Shown: positions 49,837 to 59,119 of the stretch, piece by piece
Layout: every line of letters begins with the position of its first letter
Position numbering within the stretch: position 1 is the stretch's first letter
Source of the DNA: Salegentibacter salarius
GTDB lineage: Bacteria > Bacteroidota > Bacteroidia > Flavobacteriales > Flavobacteriaceae
NCBI RefSeq assembly: GCF_900168265.1
Contig: NZ_FVZF01000025.1
Span: forward strand, 1-61,035
Length of the DNA: 61,035 bases
Direction: 5' to 3'
Translations under genes and position numbers: made by a program
Notes under the pieces: generated by a model
Databases searched by the model: none
What the model was told of the DNA's origin: nothing
What the model saw: the letters and a program-made list of their open reading frames with translations, nothing else

Positions 49837-50994
49837 ATGACTGAAGCCACCAAATTATTTAAGGGAGCAAAATCGCTAAAAAATGAGCGTTATCTTGCGT
49901 TGGATGTATTACGCGGACTTACCGTAGCCTTAATGATATTGGTAAATACACCGGGAAGCTGGTCGCATATCTATGCACCGTTTAAACATGCTCTCTGGCA
50001 TGGTTTTACCCCAACCGATTGGGTTTTTCCTTCCTTCTTATTTGTAATTGGCAACGCTATGAGCTTTAGTCTACGCAAATATGAAAGCATTTCTGAAAGC
50101 GCATTTTTTAAAAAGGTCTTTAAACGGGCGTCATTTATTTTTCTTATCGGATTGTTTTTGAGCGCGTTTCCTTTCGTATTTAGACAGGAAGGGGAACTGG
50201 TTTTTAAGAATTTAGCGAATATGCGAATTATGGGTGTTTTGCAGCGTATTGCTCTTTGCTATCTTTTTGCCTCGCTAATTCTTCATTATTTAAAACTGAA
50301 AAAATCTATTATTCTTGGAAGCCTAATTTTACTTGGATATTGGGCAATTATGTGGTTTTTTGGCGATCAGCCCAATCCGCTTTCTTTAGAGCATAATGCC
50401 GCGCTGAAGTTTGATCAATTAATATTTAATGATGCCAATCTTTATAAAGGTTATGGTCTTCCGTTTGATCCTGAAGGTTTATTAAGTACACTTCCCGCAA
50501 TTGTAAATGTAATTGCAGGCTATGTTGCTGGCGTTTTTATTCAAGGATCAGGGAATAATATTTCTACGATAACCAAGTTAAGTATTTATGGAGTCCTGCT
50601 ATTGGTTGTAGCGCAAATTTGGGATATTTGGTTTCCTATAAATAAACCTATTTGGAGCAGCTCTTATGTTTTATATAGCACAGGCTGGACGCTTTTGGTG
50701 CTTTCAGCATTAATTTTGATCATAGAAATTTTCAATTTTAAGAAGTGGACGACTTTCTTCGAGGCTTTCGGAAAGAACCCTTTATTTGTTTTTGTAATGT
50801 CTGGCCTGGTAGTAATGCTTATGAACATAATTTATGTTAACGGGCAGGCCTTAAAACCCTGGCTTTATGAAAACTTATATCTTAGCTGGCTAAACAATTA
50901 TAACGCCTCGCTGCTGTTTGCCATTTCTTATATGCTGCTTATGTGGCTGCTTGGTTACTGGTTACACAAAAAACGTATCTATATTAAAGTATAA
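49837..50994 (+). CDS. NagX-like membrane protein (heparan-glucosaminide acetyltransferase family)
   Basis: A 385-residue inner-membrane protein with about ten helices. The N-terminus is diagnostic for the DUF5009/HGSNAT group (RYLALDVLRGLTVALMILVN, then TPGSWSHIYAPF). The conserved histidines of HALWHGFTPTDWVFP probably relate to acetyl transfer. Family members called NagX sit in GlcNAc-use loci; the proposed role is acetylation of glucosamine-type sugars across the membrane, with little proof. The GH3 fusion gene follows by 16 bases, so both are one operon. Confidence 0.85.
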   Translation: MTEATKLFKGAKSLKNERYLALDVLRGLTVALMILVNTPGSWSHIYAPFKHALWHGFTPTDWVFPSFLFVIGNAMSFSLRKYESISESAFFKKVFKRASFIFLIGLFLSAFPFVFRQEGELVFKNLANMRIMGVLQRIALCYLFASLILHYLKLKKSIILGSLILLGYWAIMWFFGDQPNPLSLEHNAALKFDQLIFNDANLYKGYGLPFDPEGLLSTLPAIVNVIAGYVAGVFIQGSGNNISTITKLSIYGVLLLVVAQIWDIWFPINKPIWSSSYVLYSTGWTLLVLSALILIIEIFNFKKWTTFFEAFGKNPLFVFVMSGLVVMLMNIIYVNGQALKPWLYENLYLSWLNNYNASLLFAISYMLLMWLLGYWLHKKRIYIKV

Positions 50995-51010
50995 ATTCAA
51001 TTGCTGAATA

Positions 51011-53962
51011 ATGAGAAATAAAATATCACGCTTATTCATTTTTTCTATGGCCTTTTTTGGCTTAACACTTCAGGCCCAGGAAGAGCTTAAAAAATCACCC
51101 GAATTTCTTCAGTACACCAATAGCAAATGGGTAGACTCTATAATGAAAGAGCTTACACCAAAAGAGCGAATTGCTCAGCTTATTATGGTGGCAGCTTATT
51201 CTAATCGGGATAATGAGCATAAGGAGGAAATTCTGAAACTGATTAACGAACAAAAAATTGGCGGATTAATATTTTTCCAGGGTGATCCTGAAACACAATT
51301 AAAGTTGATGAACGATTACCAGTTAGCTTCTGAAGTTCCTTTATTGGGTGCCATTGACGCCGAATGGGGATTGGGAATGCGATTGGATAATACCATTAGT
51401 TATCCTTATCAAATGGCGCTGGGTGCAATTCGGGACGATAGTTTGGTGTACGATTTAGGGCAGGAAGTGGCCCGCCAAATAAAGCGTACGGGGCTTCATC
51501 TTAATTTCGCACCCGTAGTAGATGTAAATAACAATCCTAACAATCCGGTGATTAATTACCGCTCTTTTGGGGAAAATAAAGGAAATGTTTCCGCAAAAGG
51601 AATCGCCTATATGCGTGGGATGCAGGATGCGAATTTGCTAACCACCGCAAAACATTTTCCCGGCCACGGTGATACCGATACCGATTCTCATTACGCGCTT
51701 CCGCAGATAAATCATCCTTTTGAAAGGTTAGATTCTTTAGAAATGTACCCGTTTAAAGAGCTTATAGACGCCGGAATTGGTGGCGTGATGGTAGCGCATT
51801 TAAATATTCCCGCACTGGATTCAACCGGAGTGCCTTCCACCTTATCAAAATCTATCATCACCGGAATTTTAAAAGATAGTCTTGGTTTTAAAGGTTTAAT
51901 CGTGACCGATGCGATGAATATGAAAGGCGTAACCAAAGGAAACGAACCCGGAATTGTTGATAAAGACGCCATTTTAGCAGGTAACGATCTCTTAGAGTTT
52001 ACAGAAGATGTTCCAAAAGCTATTGAGGAAGTAAGCAAAGCCATTAAGCAGGGATTAATTTCTCAAAAACAGTTAGATGAACGAGTAAGAAAGATCCTGG
52101 CGGTAAAACAGTGGGTTGGTTTAAATCAATTTAAAGCGCAAAGCCCCAAAAATATATTGAAAGAGATCAATACCGCTGATGCGAAATTCTTAAACAGGAA
52201 ACTGGTAGAAGCCTCGCTTACCGTACTAAAAAATGAAAATAGCATTTTACCAATTAGGAAGCTGGATACTTTAAAGATCGCTTCAATTTCTTTTGGAGCT
52301 TCCAAGCAAACCGAATTTCAGAAAACCTTAAACCTATATACCGAAGTAAAAAACTTTCAGTTAAAAGCTGATGCGAAAGCTTCAGACATAGAGAAGATCA
52401 AAGAGAAACTTTCAGCATACAATCTTGTAATTGGTGGGATTCACGACGATAGCCGTTTCCCGAGAAATACGATGAAATTTTCTAAACCCATACAGGATTT
52501 TATCGCGGAACTTGCCGAAAAAGAACATACGATTTTCAGCTATTTTAAAAATCCATATTCTATAAATAAACTGGATAAGATTGAAAATGCAGCCGGTTTA
52601 ATTTTAACCTACCAGGATAGCAAAACTACGCAAGACCTTGCCGCGCAGCTTATTTTTGGCGGCGTAGGAGCAAACGGAAGACTTCCTGTGAGTATTGGTG
52701 AGAAATTCAAGTCGGGAGACGGGATGGATGTAAAAGGAAAAATTAGATTTAAATATACCCTGCCCGAAGACGCCGGGATGAATTCTGAAAAACTTTATGG
52801 CGGTGTGGATTCCTTAATGCACGAAGCTATTAAAAAAAAAGCGACGCCGGGAGGGCAAATTCTAGTCGCTAAAGATGGGAAAATAGTCTTACACAAAGCT
52901 TACGGTTACCATGAATACAGCGATACCATAAAAGTTAAGAAAACCGATTTGTATGATCTGGCTTCAGTAACAAAAATTTCTTCGGCTTTACCGGCTTTAA
53001 TGAAGTTGCACGACGAAGGCAAGTTTAAGCTTGATGCCGGGATAGACGACTACTTACCGTATTTTAAAAACTCGAATAAAGCGGGAGTTCCTTTTCGGCA
53101 AATTCTAACGCACCAGGCAAGGTTTAAGCCCTGGATCCCATACTGGAAAAATACACTGCGCAAAAACGGAAGCTACAAATGGTTTACGTTTAAAAAAGAT
53201 TCTTCCAGGCGCTTTCCTGTAAAAGTAAGTGGAGATCTATGGTTACATCGCAATTATCAAAATAAGATGTTTAAAGCCATCAAGAAATCTGAGCTGGAAG
53301 ACGAGGCAAAATATAAATATTCTGGCCTGGTTTTTTACTTGTTACCTTCTATTGTAGAAGAGATTTCCGGGGAAGATTTCAGAAAATATATCAATGAAAA
53401 TTTTTACGATAAACTGGGTGCTACAACTTTAGGTTATAATCCGCTGGAACGTGTTGAAAAAAGCCGAATTGTACCTACAGAACACGATTATTTATTCCGA
53501 AAAAAACCTATTCACGGGATGGTGCACGATGAAGGAGCGATTATGATGGGTGGAGTATCGGCTAATGCCGGGCTTTTTTCTAATGCCAACGACCTGGCAA
53601 AACTGATGCAAATGTACCTAAATATGGGCGAATATGCCGGAGACCGCTATATTGAAGAAGAAACCTTAAAAGAATGGAGTACCGCGCAGTTTCCCGAGAA
53701 TGACAATCGCAGGGGAATAGGATTTGATAAACCCTCTTTAGAATATGAAGGTGAAAGTAGTAACACGGCAAAAGACGCGAGCAAGGCGAGTTTTGGCCAT
53801 ACAGGTTTTACCGGAATTTACGCCTGGGTAGATCCTAAAGAAGATTTGCTTTACCTGTTTCTTTCTAACCGCGTTTTGCCTTCCAGAGAAAATACAAGGC
53901 TATATCAATTAAATACAAGAACAAATATTCAACAGGTTTTGTATGATTCTATAGAAAAATAA
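51011..53962 (+). CDS. GH3 NagZ-type hexosaminidase fused to a serine hydrolase
   Basis: A 983-residue exported fusion (signal ends near 22, LQAQ). Residues about 40 to 380 are the GH3 barrel with the NagZ signature KHFPGHGDTDTDSH (214-227; Asp225-His227 dyad) and nucleophile Asp300 (IVTDAMNMKG). A GH3 C-terminal domain follows (about 395 to 570). From about 595 a beta-lactamase/penicillin-binding-type domain has SxxK at Ser652-Lys655 (ASVTK), YSG at 770-772 in place of YxN, and HTG for KTG. NagZ cuts GlcNAc from muropeptides; the second half could act on wall peptides or esters. Such fusions are known in Bacteroidota. Confidence 0.92.
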   Translation: MRNKISRLFIFSMAFFGLTLQAQEELKKSPEFLQYTNSKWVDSIMKELTPKERIAQLIMVAAYSNRDNEHKEEILKLINEQKIGGLIFFQGDPETQLKLMNDYQLASEVPLLGAIDAEWGLGMRLDNTISYPYQMALGAIRDDSLVYDLGQEVARQIKRTGLHLNFAPVVDVNNNPNNPVINYRSFGENKGNVSAKGIAYMRGMQDANLLTTAKHFPGHGDTDTDSHYALPQINHPFERLDSLEMYPFKELIDAGIGGVMVAHLNIPALDSTGVPSTLSKSIITGILKDSLGFKGLIVTDAMNMKGVTKGNEPGIVDKDAILAGNDLLEFTEDVPKAIEEVSKAIKQGLISQKQLDERVRKILAVKQWVGLNQFKAQSPKNILKEINTADAKFLNRKLVEASLTVLKNENSILPIRKLDTLKIASISFGASKQTEFQKTLNLYTEVKNFQLKADAKASDIEKIKEKLSAYNLVIGGIHDDSRFPRNTMKFSKPIQDFIAELAEKEHTIFSYFKNPYSINKLDKIENAAGLILTYQDSKTTQDLAAQLIFGGVGANGRLPVSIGEKFKSGDGMDVKGKIRFKYTLPEDAGMNSEKLYGGVDSLMHEAIKKKATPGGQILVAKDGKIVLHKAYGYHEYSDTIKVKKTDLYDLASVTKISSALPALMKLHDEGKFKLDAGIDDYLPYFKNSNKAGVPFRQILTHQARFKPWIPYWKNTLRKNGSYKWFTFKKDSSRRFPVKVSGDLWLHRNYQNKMFKAIKKSELEDEAKYKYSGLVFYLLPSIVEEISGEDFRKYINENFYDKLGATTLGYNPLERVEKSRIVPTEHDYLFRKKPIHGMVHDEGAIMMGGVSANAGLFSNANDLAKLMQMYLNMGEYAGDRYIEEETLKEWSTAQFPENDNRRGIGFDKPSLEYEGESSNTAKDASKASFGHTGFTGIYAWVDPKEDLLYLFLSNRVLPSRENTRLYQLNTRTNIQQVLYDSIEK

Positions 53963-54049
53963 AAGATAGGTTTTTAGCAGTATTATTAATTATTATTCTG
54001 AATAAGCGAATAGATTCCCTAAAAATTTCACAGCTTATATTAGAAAGTA

Positions 54050-54057
54050 TATATTTG
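54050..54057 (+). promoter_or_regulatory. Putative -7 element of the TonB-dependent receptor gene
   Basis: TATATTTG matches TAnnTTTG, 32 bases before the ATG. The -33 position holds TTC with a 20-base spacer, a weaker match. Confidence 0.5.
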
Positions 54058-54089
54058 TTTGATTTTTCCATAAAAACCATTCAAAATAT

Positions 54090-56495
54090 ATGATCAGAAA
54101 TTACCCTCCGATTCTTTTTACCCTACTATTTCTATTTACTAATTCTTTATTTGCACAACATACTATAAAAGGAAAATTGGTTACCGAAACCAATAATCCG
54201 GTGGCATTTGCCAATGTTATTTTATTAGACGCACAGGATTCCACTTCAGTTTATAAGGGCACAATTTCGGAGGATAGCGGTGAGTTTTTGCTGGAAGAAA
54301 TTGCCTCTAACGATTATCTTTTAAAAGTGAGTTTTGTAGGCTACGAGGAATATCTTCAGCAAATTTCAGTCAATTCAGATAAAAAAATAAGAAAGATCAC
54401 CTTAAAGGAAGGTGCTTCAAATTTAGATGAAGTAACCATTAATGCCCGTAAGCCTAAAATTACCCGTAGTATAGACCGCATTACCTTCGACGTAGAAAAT
54501 TCTACGCTTTCCAGTGGTAGTAGTTGGGATATTTTGCGTCAAACTCCCGGAGTAATTATGAGCCAGGGACAACTGCAGGTGCGAAATTCTAATGTTACGG
54601 TTTATATTAACGATCGTAAAGTACAACTTACCGAGAGTGAATTGCAAACCCTTTTACAAAGTTATTCGGCCGAAAATATTAAATCTATTGAAGTGATCAC
54701 CAATCCGCCGGCACGTTACGAAGCCGAAGGTGGGGCTATTTTAAATATTAATACCACTTCAGCTATTTCTCCCGGTTACAAGGGAAGTATTGAGGGTGCC
54801 TATACACAGGGAATTGTTCCCAAATACCGCATAGGAACCAGTCATTACTGGAAAGGCGATAAATTAAATGTATTTGCCAATTATAGTTTCACCCCAAGAA
54901 AGGAAATAAAACGAGACGATAGTTATATCAATTTTAGTCCAAATGAAGAGTTTGGTCAAAGATGGCAAACCGATTTTGAACGGGTTACCCGCTCACAAGC
55001 ACATAATGCGAATGTGATTTTGGATTATGATTTTGATGAAAAGAATAAGCTAAGCTTTTCTTCTAATCTCCTATTCTCTCCCGATAAGACGTTTGATAAT
55101 TCGGTGCGAACCGATATTGAATCACCGGGAAATACGCCTTTTTCAAATTTTATGACCGATAGTGAAGTTGTTACCGATGAACATAACATTGCTTTAGATC
55201 TAACTTATACCCATAATCTTGAAAATGGCGGCAGTTTTTCGGCTGCTACTCACTATACCAGGTTCACTCAGGACAGGGATCAAATGGTCGCGACCGATTA
55301 TTTTGATTCAGCAGGTGGGAATGTTCAAAATATCAATTTCAATACTTCCTCTGGACAAAATATAGAGATTTTTACCGGTCAACTGGATTTTAATAGTTCA
55401 ATAGGGGAGATGAGTTTTGACGCCGGGGCAAAGGTTTCAAATATAAATTCTAACAGTGGGATCAACTTTTCTAATGCTGAAAGCCTGGACGATCTGTATG
55501 ATAATCTTTCCGACGATTTTTATTATGACGAAACAGTTTCTGCGGCTTATATTAGTACATCCAGAGATTGGGAAAAATGGAGTGCAAAAGCCGGTTTGCG
55601 GGGAGAGTATACCGATCTTTTGGGAGTGTCTTTATCAACCTATCAGCGAAACCGTCAGGAATATTTTGAACTTTTTCCTACCGCTTATTTACAATATCGT
55701 GCTTCAGATAATCATAGTTTTACGCTGGATTATAGCCGAAGAATTGAACGCCCGCGTTATGAAAGTTTAAACCCATTTAGATATTTTCTGAATGAAAACG
55801 ATTTTAACGCCGGAAACCCGAATTTACGTGCGGCAATTAGCAATAATATCAATCTAAATTATACGCTGCTAGGGCAGTATTTTTTCGATGTTTATTATCG
55901 TGATAACGGAAGATCCCCGGCAAGTTTAGCTTTTCAGGATAATCAGAACTTAACCATTAGAAGATTGCAGGCCAATTTACTGGAAAGTAAAAGTTATGGA
56001 TTGAGTTTTTCTAACGGTCGCTCTATTACCGGTTGGTGGTATGCCCAGTTATATGCTGAATTTTTTCACGATGAAAACAAATTTTTAGCGGTAGAAAGCA
56101 ATAATGCTGAGGTTACCAATGAAGTTGATGCTGCACTTTTGCAATTGTATAATGGTTTTACGCTTTCTAAGGATGGTACTTTTTCAGGGAATCTAACCTT
56201 CTTGTACGTTTCAGATTATATTGCCGGTTCTTATAATTTCGATCCTTTTTCGACTTTAAGCCTTGGAGTAAGAAAAACACTTTGGAATAATCGCGCAGAA
56301 TTAAGCCTGAATATCAACGATATTTTTAACGAAACCAATACACGATTGACTTCCCAATATTTGAATCAGGATAATTCCTTTTTTGCACAGGAAGAAATGC
56401 GTTATGTGCAGGTAGGATTTAAATATAACTTCGGAAACTTTAGACTGGAAGACAACCAACGCAGTATAGACGCCGCTGAGAGGGATAGGTTGTAA
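54090..56495 (+). CDS. TonB-dependent receptor, outer-membrane beta-barrel family
   Basis: An 801-residue outer-membrane protein. After the signal peptide (TNSLFAQ, about 22) comes a carboxypeptidase-regulatory-like domain (about 25 to 110; TETNNPVAFANVILLDAQDS), a plug domain (about 120 to 220; SWDILRQTPGVIMSQGQLQV) and an OMP_b-brl_3-type barrel. There is no SusD partner and no SusC-type VVVVGYG motif, so this is not a SusCD system. Ligand unknown. It has its own promoter and lies next to the wall-utilisation locus; whether it belongs to it is open. Confidence 0.88.
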   Translation: MIRNYPPILFTLLFLFTNSLFAQHTIKGKLVTETNNPVAFANVILLDAQDSTSVYKGTISEDSGEFLLEEIASNDYLLKVSFVGYEEYLQQISVNSDKKIRKITLKEGASNLDEVTINARKPKITRSIDRITFDVENSTLSSGSSWDILRQTPGVIMSQGQLQVRNSNVTVYINDRKVQLTESELQTLLQSYSAENIKSIEVITNPPARYEAEGGAILNINTTSAISPGYKGSIEGAYTQGIVPKYRIGTSHYWKGDKLNVFANYSFTPRKEIKRDDSYINFSPNEEFGQRWQTDFERVTRSQAHNANVILDYDFDEKNKLSFSSNLLFSPDKTFDNSVRTDIESPGNTPFSNFMTDSEVVTDEHNIALDLTYTHNLENGGSFSAATHYTRFTQDRDQMVATDYFDSAGGNVQNINFNTSSGQNIEIFTGQLDFNSSIGEMSFDAGAKVSNINSNSGINFSNAESLDDLYDNLSDDFYYDETVSAAYISTSRDWEKWSAKAGLRGEYTDLLGVSLSTYQRNRQEYFELFPTAYLQYRASDNHSFTLDYSRRIERPRYESLNPFRYFLNENDFNAGNPNLRAAISNNINLNYTLLGQYFFDVYYRDNGRSPASLAFQDNQNLTIRRLQANLLESKSYGLSFSNGRSITGWWYAQLYAEFFHDENKFLAVESNNAEVTNEVDAALLQLYNGFTLSKDGTFSGNLTFLYVSDYIAGSYNFDPFSTLSLGVRKTLWNNRAELSLNINDIFNETNTRLTSQYLNQDNSFFAQEEMRYVQVGFKYNFGNFRLEDNQRSIDAAERDRL

Positions 56496-56516
56496 TAACC
56501 AGGGAATTCTTTATTC

Positions 56517-56597
56517 CGTCAAGCTGAACTTGTTTTAGCTTCTAAGCCTCTACTAAAATTATATCTTGTTAGATCCTGAAATAAATTCAGGATGACG
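56517..56597. repeat. Dispersed inverted repeat, family A (copy 3, diverged)
   Basis: Arms CCGTCAAGCTGAACTTG and GATCCTGAAATAAATTCAGG, with a different middle from copies 1 and 2. It lies between the receptor gene and the dus promoter. Confidence 0.7.
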
Positions 56598-56628
56598 ATT
56601 TATAGGAAAGCCGACTTAAATTAACCCT

Positions 56629-56659
56629 TTGTGGACAAGGTTGATTTTTAGTACTTTTG
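56629..56659 (+). promoter_or_regulatory. Bacteroidota-type promoter of the dus gene
   Basis: TTG at 56629-56631, 20-base spacer, TACTTTTG at 56652-56659. The leader would be only about 13 bases. Confidence 0.65.
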
Positions 56660-56678
56660 CACTCCAAAATAAACCGAA

Positions 56679-57671
56679 GTGGCAAAAATAGGAAACATAG
56701 ATGTAGGAGACTTCCCGTTGCTTTTAGCACCGATGGAAGATGTGAGTGACCCGCCATTCCGCGCGCTTTGCAAAGAGCATGGGGCAGATGTGGTATATAC
56801 CGAATTTATCTCTTCAGAAGGGCTTATTCGCGACGCAGCGAAAAGTACCATGAAACTTGATATTTACGAGAAAGAACGCCCGGTAGGCATCCAGATTTTT
56901 GGAGCCAACCTGGAATCTATGCTACAATCGGTAGAAATTGTAGAGAAATCTGGCCCCGATATTATTGATATTAATTTTGGATGCCCCGTTAAAAAAGTGG
57001 TTTCTAAAGGTGCCGGTGCCGGTATTCTAAAAAATATAGATCTCATGGTTTCCCTTACCGAAGCCATGGTAAAACATACCAATTTACCTGTAACCGTAAA
57101 AACTCGTTTGGGTTGGGATAACGATTCTATTAAAATCGTTGAGGTTGCAGAAAGACTTCAGGATGTGGGCTGTAAGGCTATTTCTATTCACGGGAGAACC
57201 CGTGTTCAAATGTATAAAGGCGAAGCTAACTGGGCGCCAATTGCCGAGGTAAAGAATAATTCACGAATGCATATCCCTGTTTTTGGAAACGGCGATGTTG
57301 ATACGCCCGAAAGAGCGGTAGAAATGCGTGATAAATTCGGACTTGATGGTGCGATGATTGGGCGTGCCAGTATTGGTTACCCCTGGTTTTTTAGAGAAGT
57401 AAAACATTACTTTGAAACCGGTGAGCATTTACCACCTCCAACAATGATGGAGCGTTTAGACGCTGCAAGACGACACCTGCAAATGGCGATTGATTGGAAA
57501 GGGGAGAAGCTGGGTGTTTTTGAAACCCGAAGACATTACACTAATTATTTTAAAGGAATTCCCCACTTCAAAGAATACCGAATGAAAATGGTAACCAGCG
57601 ACGATGCTGTAGATGTCTTTGCTGCATTTGATGAAGTAGAACGAGACTTTTCTGATTTTCAGTTTGCTTAA
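56679..57671 (+). CDS. dusB: tRNA-dihydrouridine synthase (DusB-type)
   Basis: An FMN enzyme that reduces uridines in tRNA D-loops. 330 residues. The start is GTG, encoding MAKIGNIDVGDFPLLLAPME, just after the promoter; no better ATG exists upstream. Seen: APMEDVSDPPFRALCKEHGA at the FMN site, DINFGCPVKKVVSKGAGAGI with the catalytic cysteine, TVKTRLGWD, ISIHGRTRVQMYKG and the FMN-phosphate loop region GNGDVDTP/GAMIGRASIGYPW. Its closest class is DusB/DusA-like; the exact U position is not read from sequence. Confidence 0.93.
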   Translation: MAKIGNIDVGDFPLLLAPMEDVSDPPFRALCKEHGADVVYTEFISSEGLIRDAAKSTMKLDIYEKERPVGIQIFGANLESMLQSVEIVEKSGPDIIDINFGCPVKKVVSKGAGAGILKNIDLMVSLTEAMVKHTNLPVTVKTRLGWDNDSIKIVEVAERLQDVGCKAISIHGRTRVQMYKGEANWAPIAEVKNNSRMHIPVFGNGDVDTPERAVEMRDKFGLDGAMIGRASIGYPWFFREVKHYFETGEHLPPPTMMERLDAARRHLQMAIDWKGEKLGVFETRRHYTNYFKGIPHFKEYRMKMVTSDDAVDVFAAFDEVERDFSDFQFA

Positions 57672-57677
57672 CCAATT

Positions 57678-57908
57678 TAAGCCTCGAATTCACGAATTTT
57701 ATATTTTTATGCTCCCCTCCTTTCCAAGGAGGGGAATGAATTCAGCTATGCTGAAGAAAAGGGATGGTTAAACACGTAACTTAAAAATATCTAATATAAA
57801 AATTCAAGAAAAACCCCTCCGGCCTTACGGCCACCTCCCCTTGAAAATAAGGGGAGGAGCTTTCATATATTTTTCAGAAAGAAAATATTCGTGAATACGC
57901 GGCAGGAA
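57678..57908. repeat. Composite palindromic intergenic repeat (families C and D)
   Basis: The 241-base gap after dus holds AAGCCTCGAATTCACGAATT near the left end and ATTCGTGAATACGCGGC near the right end, in opposite orientation. Inside are several hairpins: CTCCTTTCCAAGGAG, GGCCTTACGGCC and CTCCCCTTG/TAAGGGGAG. The outer pair GCTCCCCTCCTT/AAGGGGAGGAGC spans 57711-57860. A shorter CCCCTCC-type relative lies at 60339-60372. No gene is visible. Confidence 0.65.
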
Positions 57909-57912
57909 AATA

Positions 57913-59118
57913 TTACACCGCTTTTAAAGCTTTTCTACTACTTCCTGCAGCTATAAAAGAAGCGATAAGGCCCAGGATTCCTATGGTTAAGATCACAATA
58001 AGAATATTTTCTAAAGTGATAGCTACCGGATAGGGCAGGCTAGGCGTGATCATTACCAGGTCAAATTGCAGTTGCAAGTAGACTAATAAAATTGCTGCAA
58101 ATAATCCTATGGCGCCTCCAATAATCGTCATTAACATTCCCTGGGTAAAGAAAATTCGTTTGATCTGGCTTTCAGAAGCACCAAGATTGAACAGGGTTTT
58201 GATATTCTCTCGTTTATCCAGGATCACCATAATTATGGATCCGGCTACGTTAAAAAGGGCGATGATAAGCACCAGGGTGAAAATAAGATACACTGCGAGA
58301 TTTTCGGTATTGAGCATTTTATAGAGCATCTCGTTAAGTTGCGCGCGGTTTTTTACAATAATTTCATCACCAAAAAGTGCTTTAATTTTATCGGTAACCA
58401 CATCAGCGTCAGCTTCTGGAGTTATTTTAATTTCTACACCAGAAAAAGTAGTTTCATCTAATTCCAGAAGATTTCTTGCAAAATCAAGGTTGGAGAACAC
58501 ATATTTATCGTCCAGTTCTTCATTTACGCTGTAAATTCCGCTTACAATAACTTTTTCCTGGTTAAAAGCCTGCCCGGGATTTAGGCCTGTGATCTGGCCT
58601 TTTCCGGGCCGCGGCACCATTACATTTAGTAAATTCTGGTAATTAAAAATACTCAGTCCCAATTTCCTGGAAATGGTATTGCCAACCACCACCTGTGCTT
58701 CGCTACTGGTTAACCATGAACCGGCAATCGCGCTGTCAATTTGCGTAACCTGTTGGTAATTTTTATCTACACCTTTTATAAATGCCGTATGATTTTTATT
58801 GCGATAATCCAGAAAAATACGTTCCTCAATAATTTGGCTAAAACTTGAGATTCCTTCAATTTCAGCTAATTCTTCGGCTTTATTTTCCGGGAATTGGAAA
58901 GTTTTTCCGCTTGACGGCAATATTTTTAAATCGGGATCAAATTTATTGGAAAAAGAGAGGCTAAAATCCTTGAGTCCGGCGAAACCTGAGAGTACTATAA
59001 ATAAGGAAAAAGCCCCTGCAAAAACGCCAATGGCTGCAATAATGGTAATGATATTAATGGCATTATTGCTGCTTTTGCTAAAAAGATAGCGCTTGGCGAT
59101 GTAGAAGGGAAATTTCAA
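57913..59118 (-). CDS. FtsX-like ABC transporter permease (LolC/E-like)
   Basis: A 401-residue inner-membrane protein of the FtsX/MacB permease family. One N-terminal helix (about 20 to 45; NIITIIAAIGVFAGAFSLFI), a large periplasmic domain (about 50 to 270) and three C-terminal helices (about 275 to 390) match LolC/LolE lipoprotein-release permeases (AKRYLFSKSSNNAINIITII is typical). The ATPase partner is not nearby. It follows rbfA after a single base, so the two are co-expressed. Confidence 0.87.
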   Translation of the reverse strand: MKFPFYIAKRYLFSKSSNNAINIITIIAAIGVFAGAFSLFIVLSGFAGLKDFSLSFSNKFDPDLKILPSSGKTFQFPENKAEELAEIEGISSFSQIIEERIFLDYRNKNHTAFIKGVDKNYQQVTQIDSAIAGSWLTSSEAQVVVGNTISRKLGLSIFNYQNLLNVMVPRPGKGQITGLNPGQAFNQEKVIVSGIYSVNEELDDKYVFSNLDFARNLLELDETTFSGVEIKITPEADADVVTDKIKALFGDEIIVKNRAQLNEMLYKMLNTENLAVYLIFTLVLIIALFNVAGSIIMVILDKRENIKTLFNLGASESQIKRIFFTQGMLMTIIGGAIGLFAAILLVYLQLQFDLVMITPSLPYPVAITLENILIVILTIGILGLIASFIAAGSSRKALKAV

Positions 59119-59119
59119 A

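Noticed and set aside
54090-56495. Second SusC of the locus
   Set aside because: No SusD partner follows, the SusC-type plug motif is absent and the barrel matches a different family.
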